A DNA stretch of 19,172 bases from Thermoplasmata archaeon (GCA_019594025.1 JAFDUB010000023.1:1-19172), one strand, 5' to 3'. Counted from the stretch's first letter, positions 7,648-15,027 are shown. A program made the numbers and translations. Notes: generated from the letters alone by a model not told the origin.

Positions 7648-7689
7648 GTTATCTCCCTCCGATTGTCAACGTAGGTATTAAACGTTTTT

Positions 7690-8631
7690 TCACTTTTTTA
7701 ACGGTCGGGCATCTATGCCCAGCTCCGTTTCCACTGATTCACAGAACTCCTCAGCACTCCCGTGAACAGTGAACACCTGCTCCGGGTTACACTTATCGAC
7801 GAAATCCATCAACTCGTCGAACCCTGCGTGGTCTGAAAGTGGAAATTGGGCGTCTATGTCCATGGACCGGAAAAACGGGTAAAAGGCACACCAACCGGAG
7901 AGGTATGCAAGATTACCTTTTTCTTCACGTGCTTTTCTAGCCAAACCGGAAGCCGGTTTTTTCAACTCCGCAGGAGTTACCACCGCCGTAAAATTACCTT
8001 CGGGATCACCTGTTCTGTAATCTATATCTACACCATGACTGGTGTAAATATCACAAATATTCGCTATCTTCTCCGGTACAAAGGGTGTTTGTCTTATGGA
8101 ATTTAATATGGCTATAATCTCCTGAGCCTTACCGAATTCGTAGGCACCGAACACAACCGGTCCTTCCTCTACCTGCATCTCGGTCCACATACGTATATCC
8201 TCTTCAACCGTGTCCTTAGGCGGTAACCGGTACTCCCGTTTACCGTAGGTGGTCTCGAGTATCAAGGTTTCACATTTCTGCGGTTCGGCCTTACCGCAGG
8301 TCTTCCCACCAAAGGTATTAAAATCACCGGTATAAAGAACTCCGTTAACGCTCACCATGGCCGAGCCGAAAACGTGACCCGCCGGAAGTAGTTTTACTTC
8401 CTCGAACCCTCCTACGTTCACCCTTTTACCGTAGGGAACCGGCTTCCCCCTTCTTTCTCCCAACCTTACCCCCAGTATATCAAGAGTGTGCGGCGTCATG
8501 TAGGCATCCTTTACCAGATGGTCGAGATGTCCGTGGGTGACTATACCGATCTCGCTTTGATGGGAGGGATCGAGCAGCAGTTTATTTCCGTCTTCTATAA
8601 GCATTATACCTCTTTCGTAACCTATGATCAT
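7690..8631 (-). CDS. Metallo-beta-lactamase / beta-CASP-like RNA or DNA processing nuclease (COG1236-like)
   Basis: A 313-residue MBL-fold protein related to the archaeal CPSF/Ysh1-like group. Motif 2 is HGHLDH (33-38), then GHVFGSAM (85-92), then YTGDF (100-104) with the bridging aspartate, then LETTYG at 125-130. A compact beta-CASP-like region follows, then SDHAGF with H268 and VHGS with H290. All metal ligands appear intact, so it should be catalytically active. It lacks the KH domains of aCPSF1 also encoded here. Likely roles are RNA 3'-end or 5'-end processing or a DNA-associated exonuclease; the sequence alone does not choose. Its ATG lies 2 bases after the stop of the zinc-ribbon gene, so the two are translationally coupled. 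Confidence 0.85.
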   Translation of the reverse strand: MIIGYERGIMLIEDGNKLLLDPSHQSEIGIVTHGHLDHLVKDAYMTPHTLDILGVRLGERRGKPVPYGKRVNVGGFEEVKLLPAGHVFGSAMVSVNGVLYTGDFNTFGGKTCGKAEPQKCETLILETTYGKREYRLPPKDTVEEDIRMWTEMQVEEGPVVFGAYEFGKAQEIIAILNSIRQTPFVPEKIANICDIYTSHGVDIDYRTGDPEGNFTAVVTPAELKKPASGLARKAREEKGNLAYLSGWCAFYPFFRSMDIDAQFPLSDHAGFDELMDFVDKCNPEQVFTVHGSAEEFCESVETELGIDARPLKK

Positions 8632-8633
8632 CT

Positions 8634-9035
8634 TTACTTCTCCTTATCATACTCAAAGTGATATCTGGTAGGCACTCGTCTTTTTAAAGTGGTCCAATAA
8701 GGACATTGGATACATTTGTATCCCAGGGTAACGGTGCCTCCGAAAATGGTTTCGTTCTTAGTGGTCTTAAGATTACCGCCGCATACAGGGCACTTTCCTT
8801 TAAAATCCTTACTTCTATCGTTTTTCCGTGCCTTAATATTTACCTTTAAAAAGGGGACTCTTACAGCCAGCTTTCTTAACCGTTCATGACTCACGGTGAA
8901 ATCGGGATTCTTTATTTTCAACTCCTTTATGACTAGAGAGCGAAGTTTGGTAAGAGAACCGATACCCTTCATCCTCCTCATAACCGATCGGAGAGCGTCC
9001 AGTATTTTCTCATCATCGGGAATCGAGTAGGACAT
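8634..9035 (-). CDS. Conserved-looking HTH plus zinc-ribbon protein, not recognised
   Basis: A 133-residue basic protein I cannot name. Residues 8-66 are predicted helices with repeated basic/hydrophobic spacing (ILDALRSVMRR, LTKLRSLVIKELK, SHERLRKLAVRV), suggesting a winged-helix or similar nucleic-acid binding domain. Residues 82-111 form a zinc ribbon with CPVC (C82, C85) and CIQC (C108, C111). The layout resembles small archaeal transcription or translation factors such as aIF2-beta, but it lacks their signature segments. A TATA-like stretch around plus 9059-9066 is centred about 27 bases before the ATG, with no Shine-Dalgarno site, so the mRNA is probably leaderless. It starts a unit with the downstream nuclease gene. 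Confidence 0.75.
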   Translation of the reverse strand: MSYSIPDDEKILDALRSVMRRMKGIGSLTKLRSLVIKELKIKNPDFTVSHERLRKLAVRVPFLKVNIKARKNDRSKDFKGKCPVCGGNLKTTKNETIFGGTVTLGYKCIQCPYWTTLKRRVPTRYHFEYDKEK

Positions 9036-9070
9036 TGGAGGGGTATCGCAGCGGGATTACTTATTTTTAC

Positions 9071-9472
9071 CTATTTGTTACTCTCGTAGAGCTTAACGAC
9101 GCTTTCCACCGCATTCTTAGCCCTTTCTATACGCTGCTGCGCCTGCATCCTGGTCATACCCGGTCCGGTGATACCTAGGCTAACCGGTTTTCCGTACTCC
9201 AGTGCCAGGTCCGCGATCTTACGTGCGGCGTGGGAAATAACGGTTTCGTCGTGATCCGTCTCTCCCTTGATAACAGCACCCAGGGTAACCACGCCGTCGA
9301 TCTCTTCCTTTTCAAGTAACTTTTTGATGACCAGCGGCATGTCGAAAACGCCGGGAACGTGTGCTATCTCTTTCACCTCGACTCCAAGGAATTTGGCGTG
9401 TTCTTTCGCCCTTTCCAACATCATCTGCGTTATGTCGTAGTTAAATTCCGACACTACTATTCCTATTTTCAT
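9071..9472 (-). CDS. ribH: 6,7-dimethyl-8-ribityllumazine synthase RibH
   Basis: Condenses 5-amino-6-ribitylamino-uracil with 3,4-dihydroxy-2-butanone 4-phosphate to give 6,7-dimethyl-8-ribityllumazine. The 133-residue protein shows the substrate-binding segments VVSEFN (6-11), VPGVFDMP (39-46) and TLGAVIKGETDHDE (63-76), with H74 as the catalytic histidine. Length matches archaeal lumazine synthases, which assemble as pentamers or 60-mers. A TTG at 9481 is in frame, but ATG 9472 fits the family start and has AAGGTTGAT at ribosome-binding distance. It is the last gene of the riboflavin operon, 17 bases after ribC. Confidence 0.96.
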   Translation of the reverse strand: MKIGIVVSEFNYDITQMMLERAKEHAKFLGVEVKEIAHVPGVFDMPLVIKKLLEKEEIDGVVTLGAVIKGETDHDETVISHAARKIADLALEYGKPVSLGITGPGMTRMQAQQRIERAKNAVESVVKLYESNK

Positions 9473-9489
9473 ATCTATCAACCTTCTTT

Positions 9490-9951
9490 TTATCTAATTG
9501 GTTCTGCATCAGGGTGTCCTTCCCGCTGACCGGTACCGGCCATACGTTGAAGTCTATCCTGCCTGAAGAGCAGGTCGTAGGCGTTCACAGCGTGTTCGCG
9601 TGACCTATTATCTGCAAGTCGACCTAACTCTCTATCGTTATCCGCTTCGTCCTCGTGAACGAAGACTTCGAGTACATGTACGTTATGTTTCAACTCCACA
9701 TTCAACAGCGCACGGGACGCCTGGTCCGCACACTGCTTGTCGATGGGCTCTGGTCCGGGCATACCTAAGGCAAGTACCAGGTCGCACCCATCGCCTATAA
9801 GTTTTTGCACCGCGATGGCCAGGTCCTTGATACCGGGAACGGTGTATCTTTTCACGTCGAACCCGGTGCCTATGGAGTTAAGCTCGTCCACCACACTGCC
9901 GTACATGTCGTACCTAGCGAAGGTAGTGTCCGCTATACCGATGGTCTTCAT
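9490..9951 (-). CDS. ribC: Archaeal-type riboflavin synthase RibC
   Basis: Dismutates two 6,7-dimethyl-8-ribityllumazine molecules into riboflavin and the pyrimidine precursor. The archaeal enzyme is unrelated to bacterial RibE and is a paralogue of lumazine synthase, which this 154-residue sequence shows: GIADTTFARYDM (4-15), YTVPGIKDLAIA, LALGMPGPEPIDKQCADQAS and VLEVFVHEDEADND, ending with YDLLFRQDRLQRMAGTGQREG. It closely follows the Methanocaldococcus-type sequence. The ATG at 9951 overlaps the ribL stop as ATGA, and a GGTGGAAGG site lies just upstream, so translation is coupled. The frame is open further upstream but overlaps ribL and does not match the family. Confidence 0.95.
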   Translation of the reverse strand: MKTIGIADTTFARYDMYGSVVDELNSIGTGFDVKRYTVPGIKDLAIAVQKLIGDGCDLVLALGMPGPEPIDKQCADQASRALLNVELKHNVHVLEVFVHEDEADNDRELGRLADNRSREHAVNAYDLLFRQDRLQRMAGTGQREGHPDAEPIR

Positions 9952-10406
9952 ATGCCTTCCACCTTCTCTAGCTCTGTTTTCATACTGTACCAATCGATTA
10001 TCTTACGTATTATCTTTCTGGTACCGTCGAGATCGTGATTGTAATGCTCCATCCTAGTGACTTCAGCTTCGATCCCCCTCTTAACCAGTCCTTCCTTTAT
10101 ACGGTCCTCCTCATGTACCTGATCATACCCTAAGGCGATAATGTCCGGTTTGATCTCTTCCACCGTACGGTACTTATCGTCCTGGTAGCCGACAAACACC
10201 TCGTCCACCGGCTTCAAAAAGGAAACCATCTCGGCCCTCACGTCTTCTTTCATCAGTGGTTCGTGCTTTCGCTTCCTGACGGTTTCGTCGCAGGCAACCA
10301 CCACCACCAGCTTATCTCCCAGCTCTTTTGCTTCCTTAAGATAATGTAGGTGTCCCAGATGTAATAGGTCGAATACTCCGGCAGCCATCACCTTTTTTTT
10401 ACCCAT
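9948..10406 (-). CDS. ribL: FAD synthetase RibL (archaeal nucleotidyltransferase)
   Basis: Transfers AMP from ATP to FMN to make FAD. Archaeal RibL belongs to the cytidylyltransferase-like nucleotidyltransferases. Here GVFDLLHLGHLHYL holds the HxGH motif at 16-19, followed by RKRKHEPLM (44-52) and a tail with DGTRKIIRKIIDW close to the family's ISSTxIxxxI position. At 152 residues it is family length. The start ATG lies inside the end of ribB (8-base overlap), with GGGAGG in the ribB coding end as ribosome-binding site. The alternative, glycerol-3-phosphate cytidylyltransferase (TagD-like), shares the fold, but the position between ribB and ribC supports RibL. Confidence 0.9.
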   Translation of the reverse strand: MGKKKVMAAGVFDLLHLGHLHYLKEAKELGDKLVVVVACDETVRKRKHEPLMKEDVRAEMVSFLKPVDEVFVGYQDDKYRTVEEIKPDIIALGYDQVHEEDRIKEGLVKRGIEAEVTRMEHYNHDLDGTRKIIRKIIDWYSMKTELEKVEGI

Positions 10407-11100
10407 TCTTTTCCTCCCAAATCTTCACAAGATCCTTTCCTTCTATCAGAGGTATATCGTTCTTTTCTCCGTATGGAAGTGCCTCTTCTTCCGTCATGCT
10501 ACCGCCACCGTCGGATAGCATCTCACAGATGGTCATGCTCGGATATAGGGAAGTCAGCATAAGAGCAAAAGTAGCCAGCTCGGTATGCCCCATCCTTTCC
10601 TTCAACAATCCTTTGCTGGCGTTGAGAAGAAATACATGCCCCGGTGTTCGAAATTCTTTACCGAAGACGGAAGCGGCCTTTCCCTTGTCTATGTCTTTGA
10701 CCTCCTCTCCCACACAGGTCAACCTTTTTATTGTAAGCGAGCGGTCCAGGTCGGTTATACCTGTGAACGTATCCCTGTGATTAACGGAAAGTGAGAAGGT
10801 GGATTTTTCGTCGTAGGGTATGTCGTCGGCTTTCATATGCCGAAGTATCGCATACTTATTGGATGATTCCACAAAAAGTTCATGCAGATACGGCAGTCCA
10901 AGCTTCTCCCACGTCTCCGGGGGAATCGTAACGCATATCAACCCACCGGCGTCCTGTCTGAGCCTCTTTACCTTATGGGGGGTTATGGTACAAGAAGGGG
11001 TAACCAGGTCTACTTCCTCCTCTCTCCCGTCCGAGTCGTAGATCATCACGAATCCGCCGCTCTCTAACTTGCTGATCGCCTCTTCTACCGTAGCGTGCAT
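10399..11100 (-). CDS. ribB: 3,4-dihydroxy-2-butanone 4-phosphate synthase RibB
   Basis: Converts ribulose 5-phosphate into 3,4-dihydroxy-2-butanone 4-phosphate plus formate, supplying the four-carbon unit to RibH. The 233-residue stand-alone enzyme has the acidic active-site loop DSDGREEEVDL (22-32), DAGGLICVTI (50-59), NHRDTFTGITDLDR (107-120), the KEFRTPGHVFLL segment, GHTE (171-174, H172) and CEM with E193. The frame stays open for 107 more codons upstream, but that part runs across the divergent promoter and into the antisense of the neighbouring isomerase gene. ATG 11100 is the family start and has TTATAATA centred 24 bases upstream, implying a leaderless mRNA. First gene of ribB-ribL-ribC-ribH. 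No FMN-riboswitch-like leader fits, since there is no leader. Confidence 0.96.
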   Translation of the reverse strand: MHATVEEAISKLESGGFVMIYDSDGREEEVDLVTPSCTITPHKVKRLRQDAGGLICVTIPPETWEKLGLPYLHELFVESSNKYAILRHMKADDIPYDEKSTFSLSVNHRDTFTGITDLDRSLTIKRLTCVGEEVKDIDKGKAASVFGKEFRTPGHVFLLNASKGLLKERMGHTELATFALMLTSLYPSMTICEMLSDGGGSMTEEEALPYGEKNDIPLIEGKDLVKIWEEKNG

Positions 11101-11209
11101 GGTATGAAAATCTACACGGATTATAATAGGCTTTTGGTGGTAGGAAACGTAACAAAGAACAGGACAATCTATATATTCCCAGGGTGAATATGTATTAGTG
11201 TGATAAATT
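11101..11209. promoter_or_regulatory. Divergent promoter region, ribB operon / PGI-PMI gene
   Basis: Minus-strand box at plus 11121-11128 (TTATAATA, palindromic in part) serves ribB, about 24 bases from its ATG. Plus-strand box TATATATT (11170-11177) is centred about 36 bases before ATG 11210, giving a leader of roughly 10 bases that contains GTGAT (11200-11204), a partial Shine-Dalgarno match. The two boxes are about 49 bases apart. Confidence 0.55.
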
Positions 11210-12241
11210 ATGCTTGATGACCTTGAGAAACTCGCAGAAATAGACGGCCAGGGCCTGCTTGACACCCTTGAGGATTTCCCGGAACAGATCGAGTCAGTGG
11301 TGGAGGAGCTTAAACTGAATCTTCTGCCCTTCAAGCCCGATGAAATAGTGGTAGCCGGTATGGGAGGCTCCGGTATCATAGGTGATTTATTGAAAAGTTT
11401 CCTAGCCAACCGTATCAGCATACCGATCTACGTTGTGAAGGATTACGAGCTACCTCATTTTGTTTCTAAAAACACTCTGCTTTTTATTATATCTTATTCG
11501 GGTAATACCGAAGAAACCTTGAGCGCTGCCGAGATGGGCATCGAGAAAGGAGCGAAGGTAGTAGCCATCAGTTCCAACGGTAAGCTTGAGAATATGTGCG
11601 GTGGTAAGGGAGTCGTATTCATAAAAGCCCCGTCCGGCTATCATCCCAGAGCGGCTATAGCATTTATGTTCGTTCCCGTGTTGGAGTTTCTTTCCGACAT
11701 ATTGGTTTACGACCCCGACGTGGCCATAATCGACACCCTTTCCGAGCTTCGTAACTTACGAGACAAGATCAAAAAATCGGTACCCGCCGCGGAGAACGAA
11801 GCCAAGCGTATCGCCCAAAGAATACACGGTAAGATACCGGTGATCTACGGCCATTCAATTTACAACGCGGTGGCCAATAGATGGCACACACAGTTCAACG
11901 AGAACGCTGAGATTCTCTCATGGTATGGTGCGATCCCCGAGATGAACCATAACGAGATAGTCGGTTGGGCGGGGGATGATAGGTCTTCCGATTTCGTACC
12001 CATATTACTCAGAGAGGTGAACGAAGACGAACGCATCACCAAACGAATAGAGATCACCAAAAAACTAGCTTTCCCACAGTGTGAAGATATAATAGAAGTA
12101 TCTGCGGAAGGAGAAACGCGGCTTGCTCGTATAATGTATCTTGTTTATCTTGGAGATTACGTGAGCCTCTACCTAGCGGCCTTGAACGGTAAAGACCCTG
12201 GACCCGTAAAAGTTATAGACCGCTTAAAAGAACAGCTTTAG
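11210..12241 (+). CDS. Bifunctional phosphoglucose/phosphomannose isomerase
   Basis: Interconverts fructose 6-phosphate with glucose 6-phosphate and with mannose 6-phosphate in the cytosol; typical of archaea (TIGR02128 type). The 343-residue protein has two SIS domains. SIS-1 carries GMGGSG (50-55) and the phosphate-binding SYSGNTEETLS (95-105). HPRAAI (145-150) matches the conserved PRAA region. The second half has FNENAE near 229 and PEMNHNEIVGW (243-253), with E244 and H247 in the region that supplies catalytic glutamate and histidine. The end DPGPVKVIDRLK contains the expected conserved terminal lysine. The last four bases overlap the stop of the convergent PUA gene. Confidence 0.95.
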   Translation: MLDDLEKLAEIDGQGLLDTLEDFPEQIESVVEELKLNLLPFKPDEIVVAGMGGSGIIGDLLKSFLANRISIPIYVVKDYELPHFVSKNTLLFIISYSGNTEETLSAAEMGIEKGAKVVAISSNGKLENMCGGKGVVFIKAPSGYHPRAAIAFMFVPVLEFLSDILVYDPDVAIIDTLSELRNLRDKIKKSVPAAENEAKRIAQRIHGKIPVIYGHSIYNAVANRWHTQFNENAEILSWYGAIPEMNHNEIVGWAGDDRSSDFVPILLREVNEDERITKRIEITKKLAFPQCEDIIEVSAEGETRLARIMYLVYLGDYVSLYLAALNGKDPGPVKVIDRLKEQL

Positions 12242-12711
12242 CGGTATTGTTCGTCGCCCACGTGGTGCAGAGTTTTAATAACCTTGCCACTTGACGATTC
12301 AACCATGGTTTTACCGTCGGTCATAGCTCTACCCACGGCTAACGGCTTACCGTGATCTTCATCACGTATCCACACCAGATCACCTTCTTCTATTCCAAGA
12401 TCGGTTTCCACTATACCCGGTGCCATTATGTCCGCTCCGTTGTAAACGAAGCTGACCGCTCCCATATCAACCGTCACATAGGCTTTAGAAGGCTGTATCT
12501 TCAGCAGACCCTGGATCGTGGGGAATAATTCGTCGTCGAAGAACGCTGCTACCGCTTTGCCTCCCATCAATAGAACTTTACCTGCGGAGGAATCGGCGAT
12601 ATCTACTTCTCCCTCCTCATCGAACAAACTCGCACCTAGTTTATCCATCATCTCTTTATGATAGGATCCTACCTTCTTTTTCTTCAACCTATGCTGGTTC
12701 TTGTAACTCAT
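12238..12711 (-). CDS. PUA-domain RNA-binding protein, archaeal MCT-1/Tma20-like
   Basis: A 157-residue protein with a basic lysine-rich N-terminus (RLKKKKVG, 8-15), a pre-PUA domain to about 72, and a PUA domain from about 75 to 150 (KAYVTVDMGAVSFVYNGADI, MAPGI, DLVWIRDE, PLAVGRA). This is the arrangement of the archaeal relatives of eukaryotic MCT-1/Tma20 (COG2016), which in eukaryotes act with DENR in translation reinitiation and ribosome recycling; an RNA-binding role is probable here, the partner unknown. The other possibility, a TGT-associated PUA protein, fits less well because of the N-terminal domain. CTATTTAT at plus 12733-12740 (read on the minus strand as ATAAATAG) is centred 25 bases before the ATG; no Shine-Dalgarno site, so leaderless. 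Confidence 0.85.
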   Translation of the reverse strand: MSYKNQHRLKKKKVGSYHKEMMDKLGASLFDEEGEVDIADSSAGKVLLMGGKAVAAFFDDELFPTIQGLLKIQPSKAYVTVDMGAVSFVYNGADIMAPGIVETDLGIEEGDLVWIRDEDHGKPLAVGRAMTDGKTMVESSSGKVIKTLHHVGDEQYR

Positions 12712-12790
12712 CAGCGAATAATCTTGAAGATGCTATTTATCTTTTGGGTGGGAGCATCCCAGTTTCAGGGAGGGGGGTCTCACGGAAAAG

Positions 12791-12798
12791 TATATTTA
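12791..12798 (+). promoter_or_regulatory. TATA box of the sORF-hel308 transcript
   Basis: TATATTTA, preceded by an A-rich GGAAAAG that can act as BRE, is centred about 27 bases before the ATG at 12822. This is the same spacing as at other leaderless genes here and places the transcription start at or next to that ATG rather than near hel308. Confidence 0.6.
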
Positions 12799-12821
12799 AT
12801 GTCACCGTTAAAGAAAGGCTC

Positions 12822-12890
12822 ATGAGTGACTTCAGGCGCGATAAGTACCGCGGTGGATCGGGTCCAAACTCGAAAAGAAGAGGGGTGTGA
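12822..12890 (+). CDS. Leaderless 22-residue basic small ORF upstream of hel308
   Basis: Not recognised. It encodes 22 residues beginning MSDFRRDKYRGG and ending SKRRGV, with seven Arg/Lys against two Asp, a glycine-serine centre and no hydrophobic segment. The ATG falls where transcription should begin from the TATA box at 12791-12798, so an mRNA made there would be translated from its first codon. The stop TGA (12888-12890) is in the same frame as hel308, and the last codons contain GAGGGGTG, the only Shine-Dalgarno-like site before hel308. It may be a leader peptide that couples or regulates hel308 translation, or a small RNA/DNA-binding peptide. Chance occurrence of a short frame is possible. 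Confidence 0.5.
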   Translation: MSDFRRDKYRGGSGPNSKRRGV

Positions 12891-12893
12891 GCC

Positions 12894-15026
12894 CTGCGAG
12901 TAGATGATCTTGATATGATCGAACAGGGAAAAAAGATCTTCAAATCATGGGGGATCGAAGAGCTTTACCCCCCTCAGCAGGAGAGTGTCGAAGACGTGGT
13001 CAAAGGTAAAAGCTCCGTTTTGGCATTTCCCACCGCCAGCGGCAAATCTTTACTTGCGTATACAGCCATCATTAAACGGGTTATGGAGGAGGGCGGTAAG
13101 GCTCTATACATAGTACCCCTGCGCTCACTAGCTTCGGAAAAAGTGGAGGATCTAAAACAGTTCGAGGTTTTGGGCCTAAAGGTCGCGGTTTCCATGGGTG
13201 ATTACGACCAGCCAGATCCGAGGTTAGAGCGGCACGACGTCATAGTCGCCACTTCGGAGAAGGCGGATTCACTTTTAAGGCACAACGTGAACTGGTTGAA
13301 GGATATCAACCTGGTCGTCGCCGACGAGGTGCACCTGATAAACGATAGGGATAGAGGTGCGACCCTGGAGGTCACCCTTTCCAAGCTGAAACAGGTGAAT
13401 CCGGAGGCCCAGATAATCGCACTCTCAGCAACCATACGCAATTCGGACGCACTTGCCGAATGGCTCGACGCCGAGCACCATAAGAGCGAATGGCGGCCGG
13501 TTGAACTGCAGGAAGGTATCTACCACGACGGTACGGTAACTTACGCCGACGGTAGCACTGATGAAGTTGAAGACGGGGACCCTGTGCAGGAACTCTGCCG
13601 ACCCACTCTATCCGAGGGTGCACAATGCTTAGTTTTCGTATCCACCAGACGTTCAACCGAATCCGTAGCCAGGGACATGTCTGAGGTCGTTAAAGAATAT
13701 TTGACTGAGGAAGAAAAGGAAGAGCTACTGGGTATAGCAGAACGGATCAGACTTCAAAGCACCACGTCGTTAGGTAAAAAACTCGCAGATCAGGTTGAAA
13801 ACGGTGCCGCATTTCACAACGCCGGTTTAAGCAACTCCCAGAGAAAGCTGGTGGAGAGGGGGTTCAAGGACAGAAAAATCAAACTCATAGCAGCTACTCC
13901 TACCCTAGCCGCCGGGGTGAATTTACCTGCTCGTAGGGTGGTTATACGTGACTGCAGACGCTACGACCCGCTGCATGGACTATACAATCCCATCCCTGTG
14001 ATGGAGATAAAACAGATGTGCGGACGGGCCGGTCGACCTGGGTACGACGATAAGGGCGAAGCCATCCTGGTAGCTAAAAGTCAAAAAGCGGTTCAATCCA
14101 TGCGTGATAACTATCTGTACGGAGATAGTGAAGTTATACATTCGAGGATGGCTGTGGAAACTTCTCTGCGTAAGCACTTACTGGCCCTCATAGCCACGTC
14201 CCATTGTACTACCAAGAAGGATGTTATGGAATTTATGGAAGGTACCTTCCACGCCCACTACAGCGACCTTTGGACCATAGAGGGCTTGATCGAACAACTA
14301 TTCGAAACTTTGGCCGAACATGAGATGATCGAGTACGAAGACGACAATATATTACCCACTAAGTTCGGCAGGCTTGTTTCATCCCTGTATATAGACCCGT
14401 TATCCGCCATAACCATAAAAGAAGCGATAGCCAGCGGTCGTAGAGGTATTCCCCTCTCCTATCTGCACGCGGTAAGCCTCACCCCCGATATCTACCAATT
14501 ATATATCAAAAAGAAGGATATGATGGAACTAGAGACTTTGTTTTCCGAGGTCCGTGCCGACCTTTTCTTCGACCTTCCACATGATCAGGGTGAGATGGAA
14601 CATTACTACTCCGCACTGAAAACCGCTCTCATGTTGAAGGATTGGATGGAGGAGGTTCCCGAGGATGAGATCTCCAAACGATACGATATAGGACCCGGAG
14701 ACATCCGTAATAGGGTGGAGACCGCTGAATGGCTGCTGCATTCGTCCGCCCGGATAGCGTCCATGTACAATTCAAATAAAACTCAGACACTGAAGACACT
14801 CACGTTCAGGATAAAAAACGGGATAAAGGAAGAGCTTCTGCCGCTGATGAAACTAGAGCTGGTTGGAAGGGTGAGAGCACGAACGCTGTTCGAGGCGGGT
14901 TTCAAAACCCCCGAGGACGTACGTTCAGCCTCACCGGAGCAGCTGCGGCATCTTCCGGGTATAGGTGACAAACTATCCTCTAAAGCCGCAGATCCTTCGG
15001 AACAGGTATCTTTGATGGATTTTTGA
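12894..15026 (+). CDS. hel308: ATP-dependent DNA helicase Hel308
   Basis: Superfamily 2, 3'-5' helicase acting at stalled replication forks. Counting from the ATG at 12915 (703 residues): Q-motif ELYPPQQE (16-23), motif I PTASGKS (39-45), motif II DEVH (137-140), motif III SATIRN (171-176), motif IV VFVSTRRSTE, motif V ATPTLAAGVNLPARRVV, motif VI QMCGRAGRPG, then winged helix, ratchet domain (MMELETLFSEVRADLFF to KTALMLKDWMEE) and terminal HhH (GRVRARTLFEAGFKTPEDV, HLPGIGDKL). The end QVSLMDF resembles a PCNA-binding PIP box. I place the start at CTG 12894: it restores the family N-terminus (M)RVDDLD, and GAGG (12880-12883) lies at Shine-Dalgarno distance. ATG 12915, with no such site, is the conventional alternative. 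Helicase call firm; start less sure. Confidence 0.95.
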   Translation: MRVDDLDMIEQGKKIFKSWGIEELYPPQQESVEDVVKGKSSVLAFPTASGKSLLAYTAIIKRVMEEGGKALYIVPLRSLASEKVEDLKQFEVLGLKVAVSMGDYDQPDPRLERHDVIVATSEKADSLLRHNVNWLKDINLVVADEVHLINDRDRGATLEVTLSKLKQVNPEAQIIALSATIRNSDALAEWLDAEHHKSEWRPVELQEGIYHDGTVTYADGSTDEVEDGDPVQELCRPTLSEGAQCLVFVSTRRSTESVARDMSEVVKEYLTEEEKEELLGIAERIRLQSTTSLGKKLADQVENGAAFHNAGLSNSQRKLVERGFKDRKIKLIAATPTLAAGVNLPARRVVIRDCRRYDPLHGLYNPIPVMEIKQMCGRAGRPGYDDKGEAILVAKSQKAVQSMRDNYLYGDSEVIHSRMAVETSLRKHLLALIATSHCTTKKDVMEFMEGTFHAHYSDLWTIEGLIEQLFETLAEHEMIEYEDDNILPTKFGRLVSSLYIDPLSAITIKEAIASGRRGIPLSYLHAVSLTPDIYQLYIKKKDMMELETLFSEVRADLFFDLPHDQGEMEHYYSALKTALMLKDWMEEVPEDEISKRYDIGPGDIRNRVETAEWLLHSSARIASMYNSNKTQTLKTLTFRIKNGIKEELLPLMKLELVGRVRARTLFEAGFKTPEDVRSASPEQLRHLPGIGDKLSSKAADPSEQVSLMDF

Positions 15027-15027
15027 A

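Noticed and set aside
11101..11421. N-terminal extension of RibB upstream of ATG 11100
   Set aside because: The added residues are low-complexity serine-rich sequence from the antisense of the isomerase gene and cross a divergent promoter; the RibB family starts at 11100.
12822..12917. Selenocysteine read-through of the TGA joining the mini-ORF to hel308
   Set aside because: The frames match, but Hel308 proteins do not carry such an N-terminal extension, no selenocysteine insertion element was seen, and a normal start lies just after the stop.
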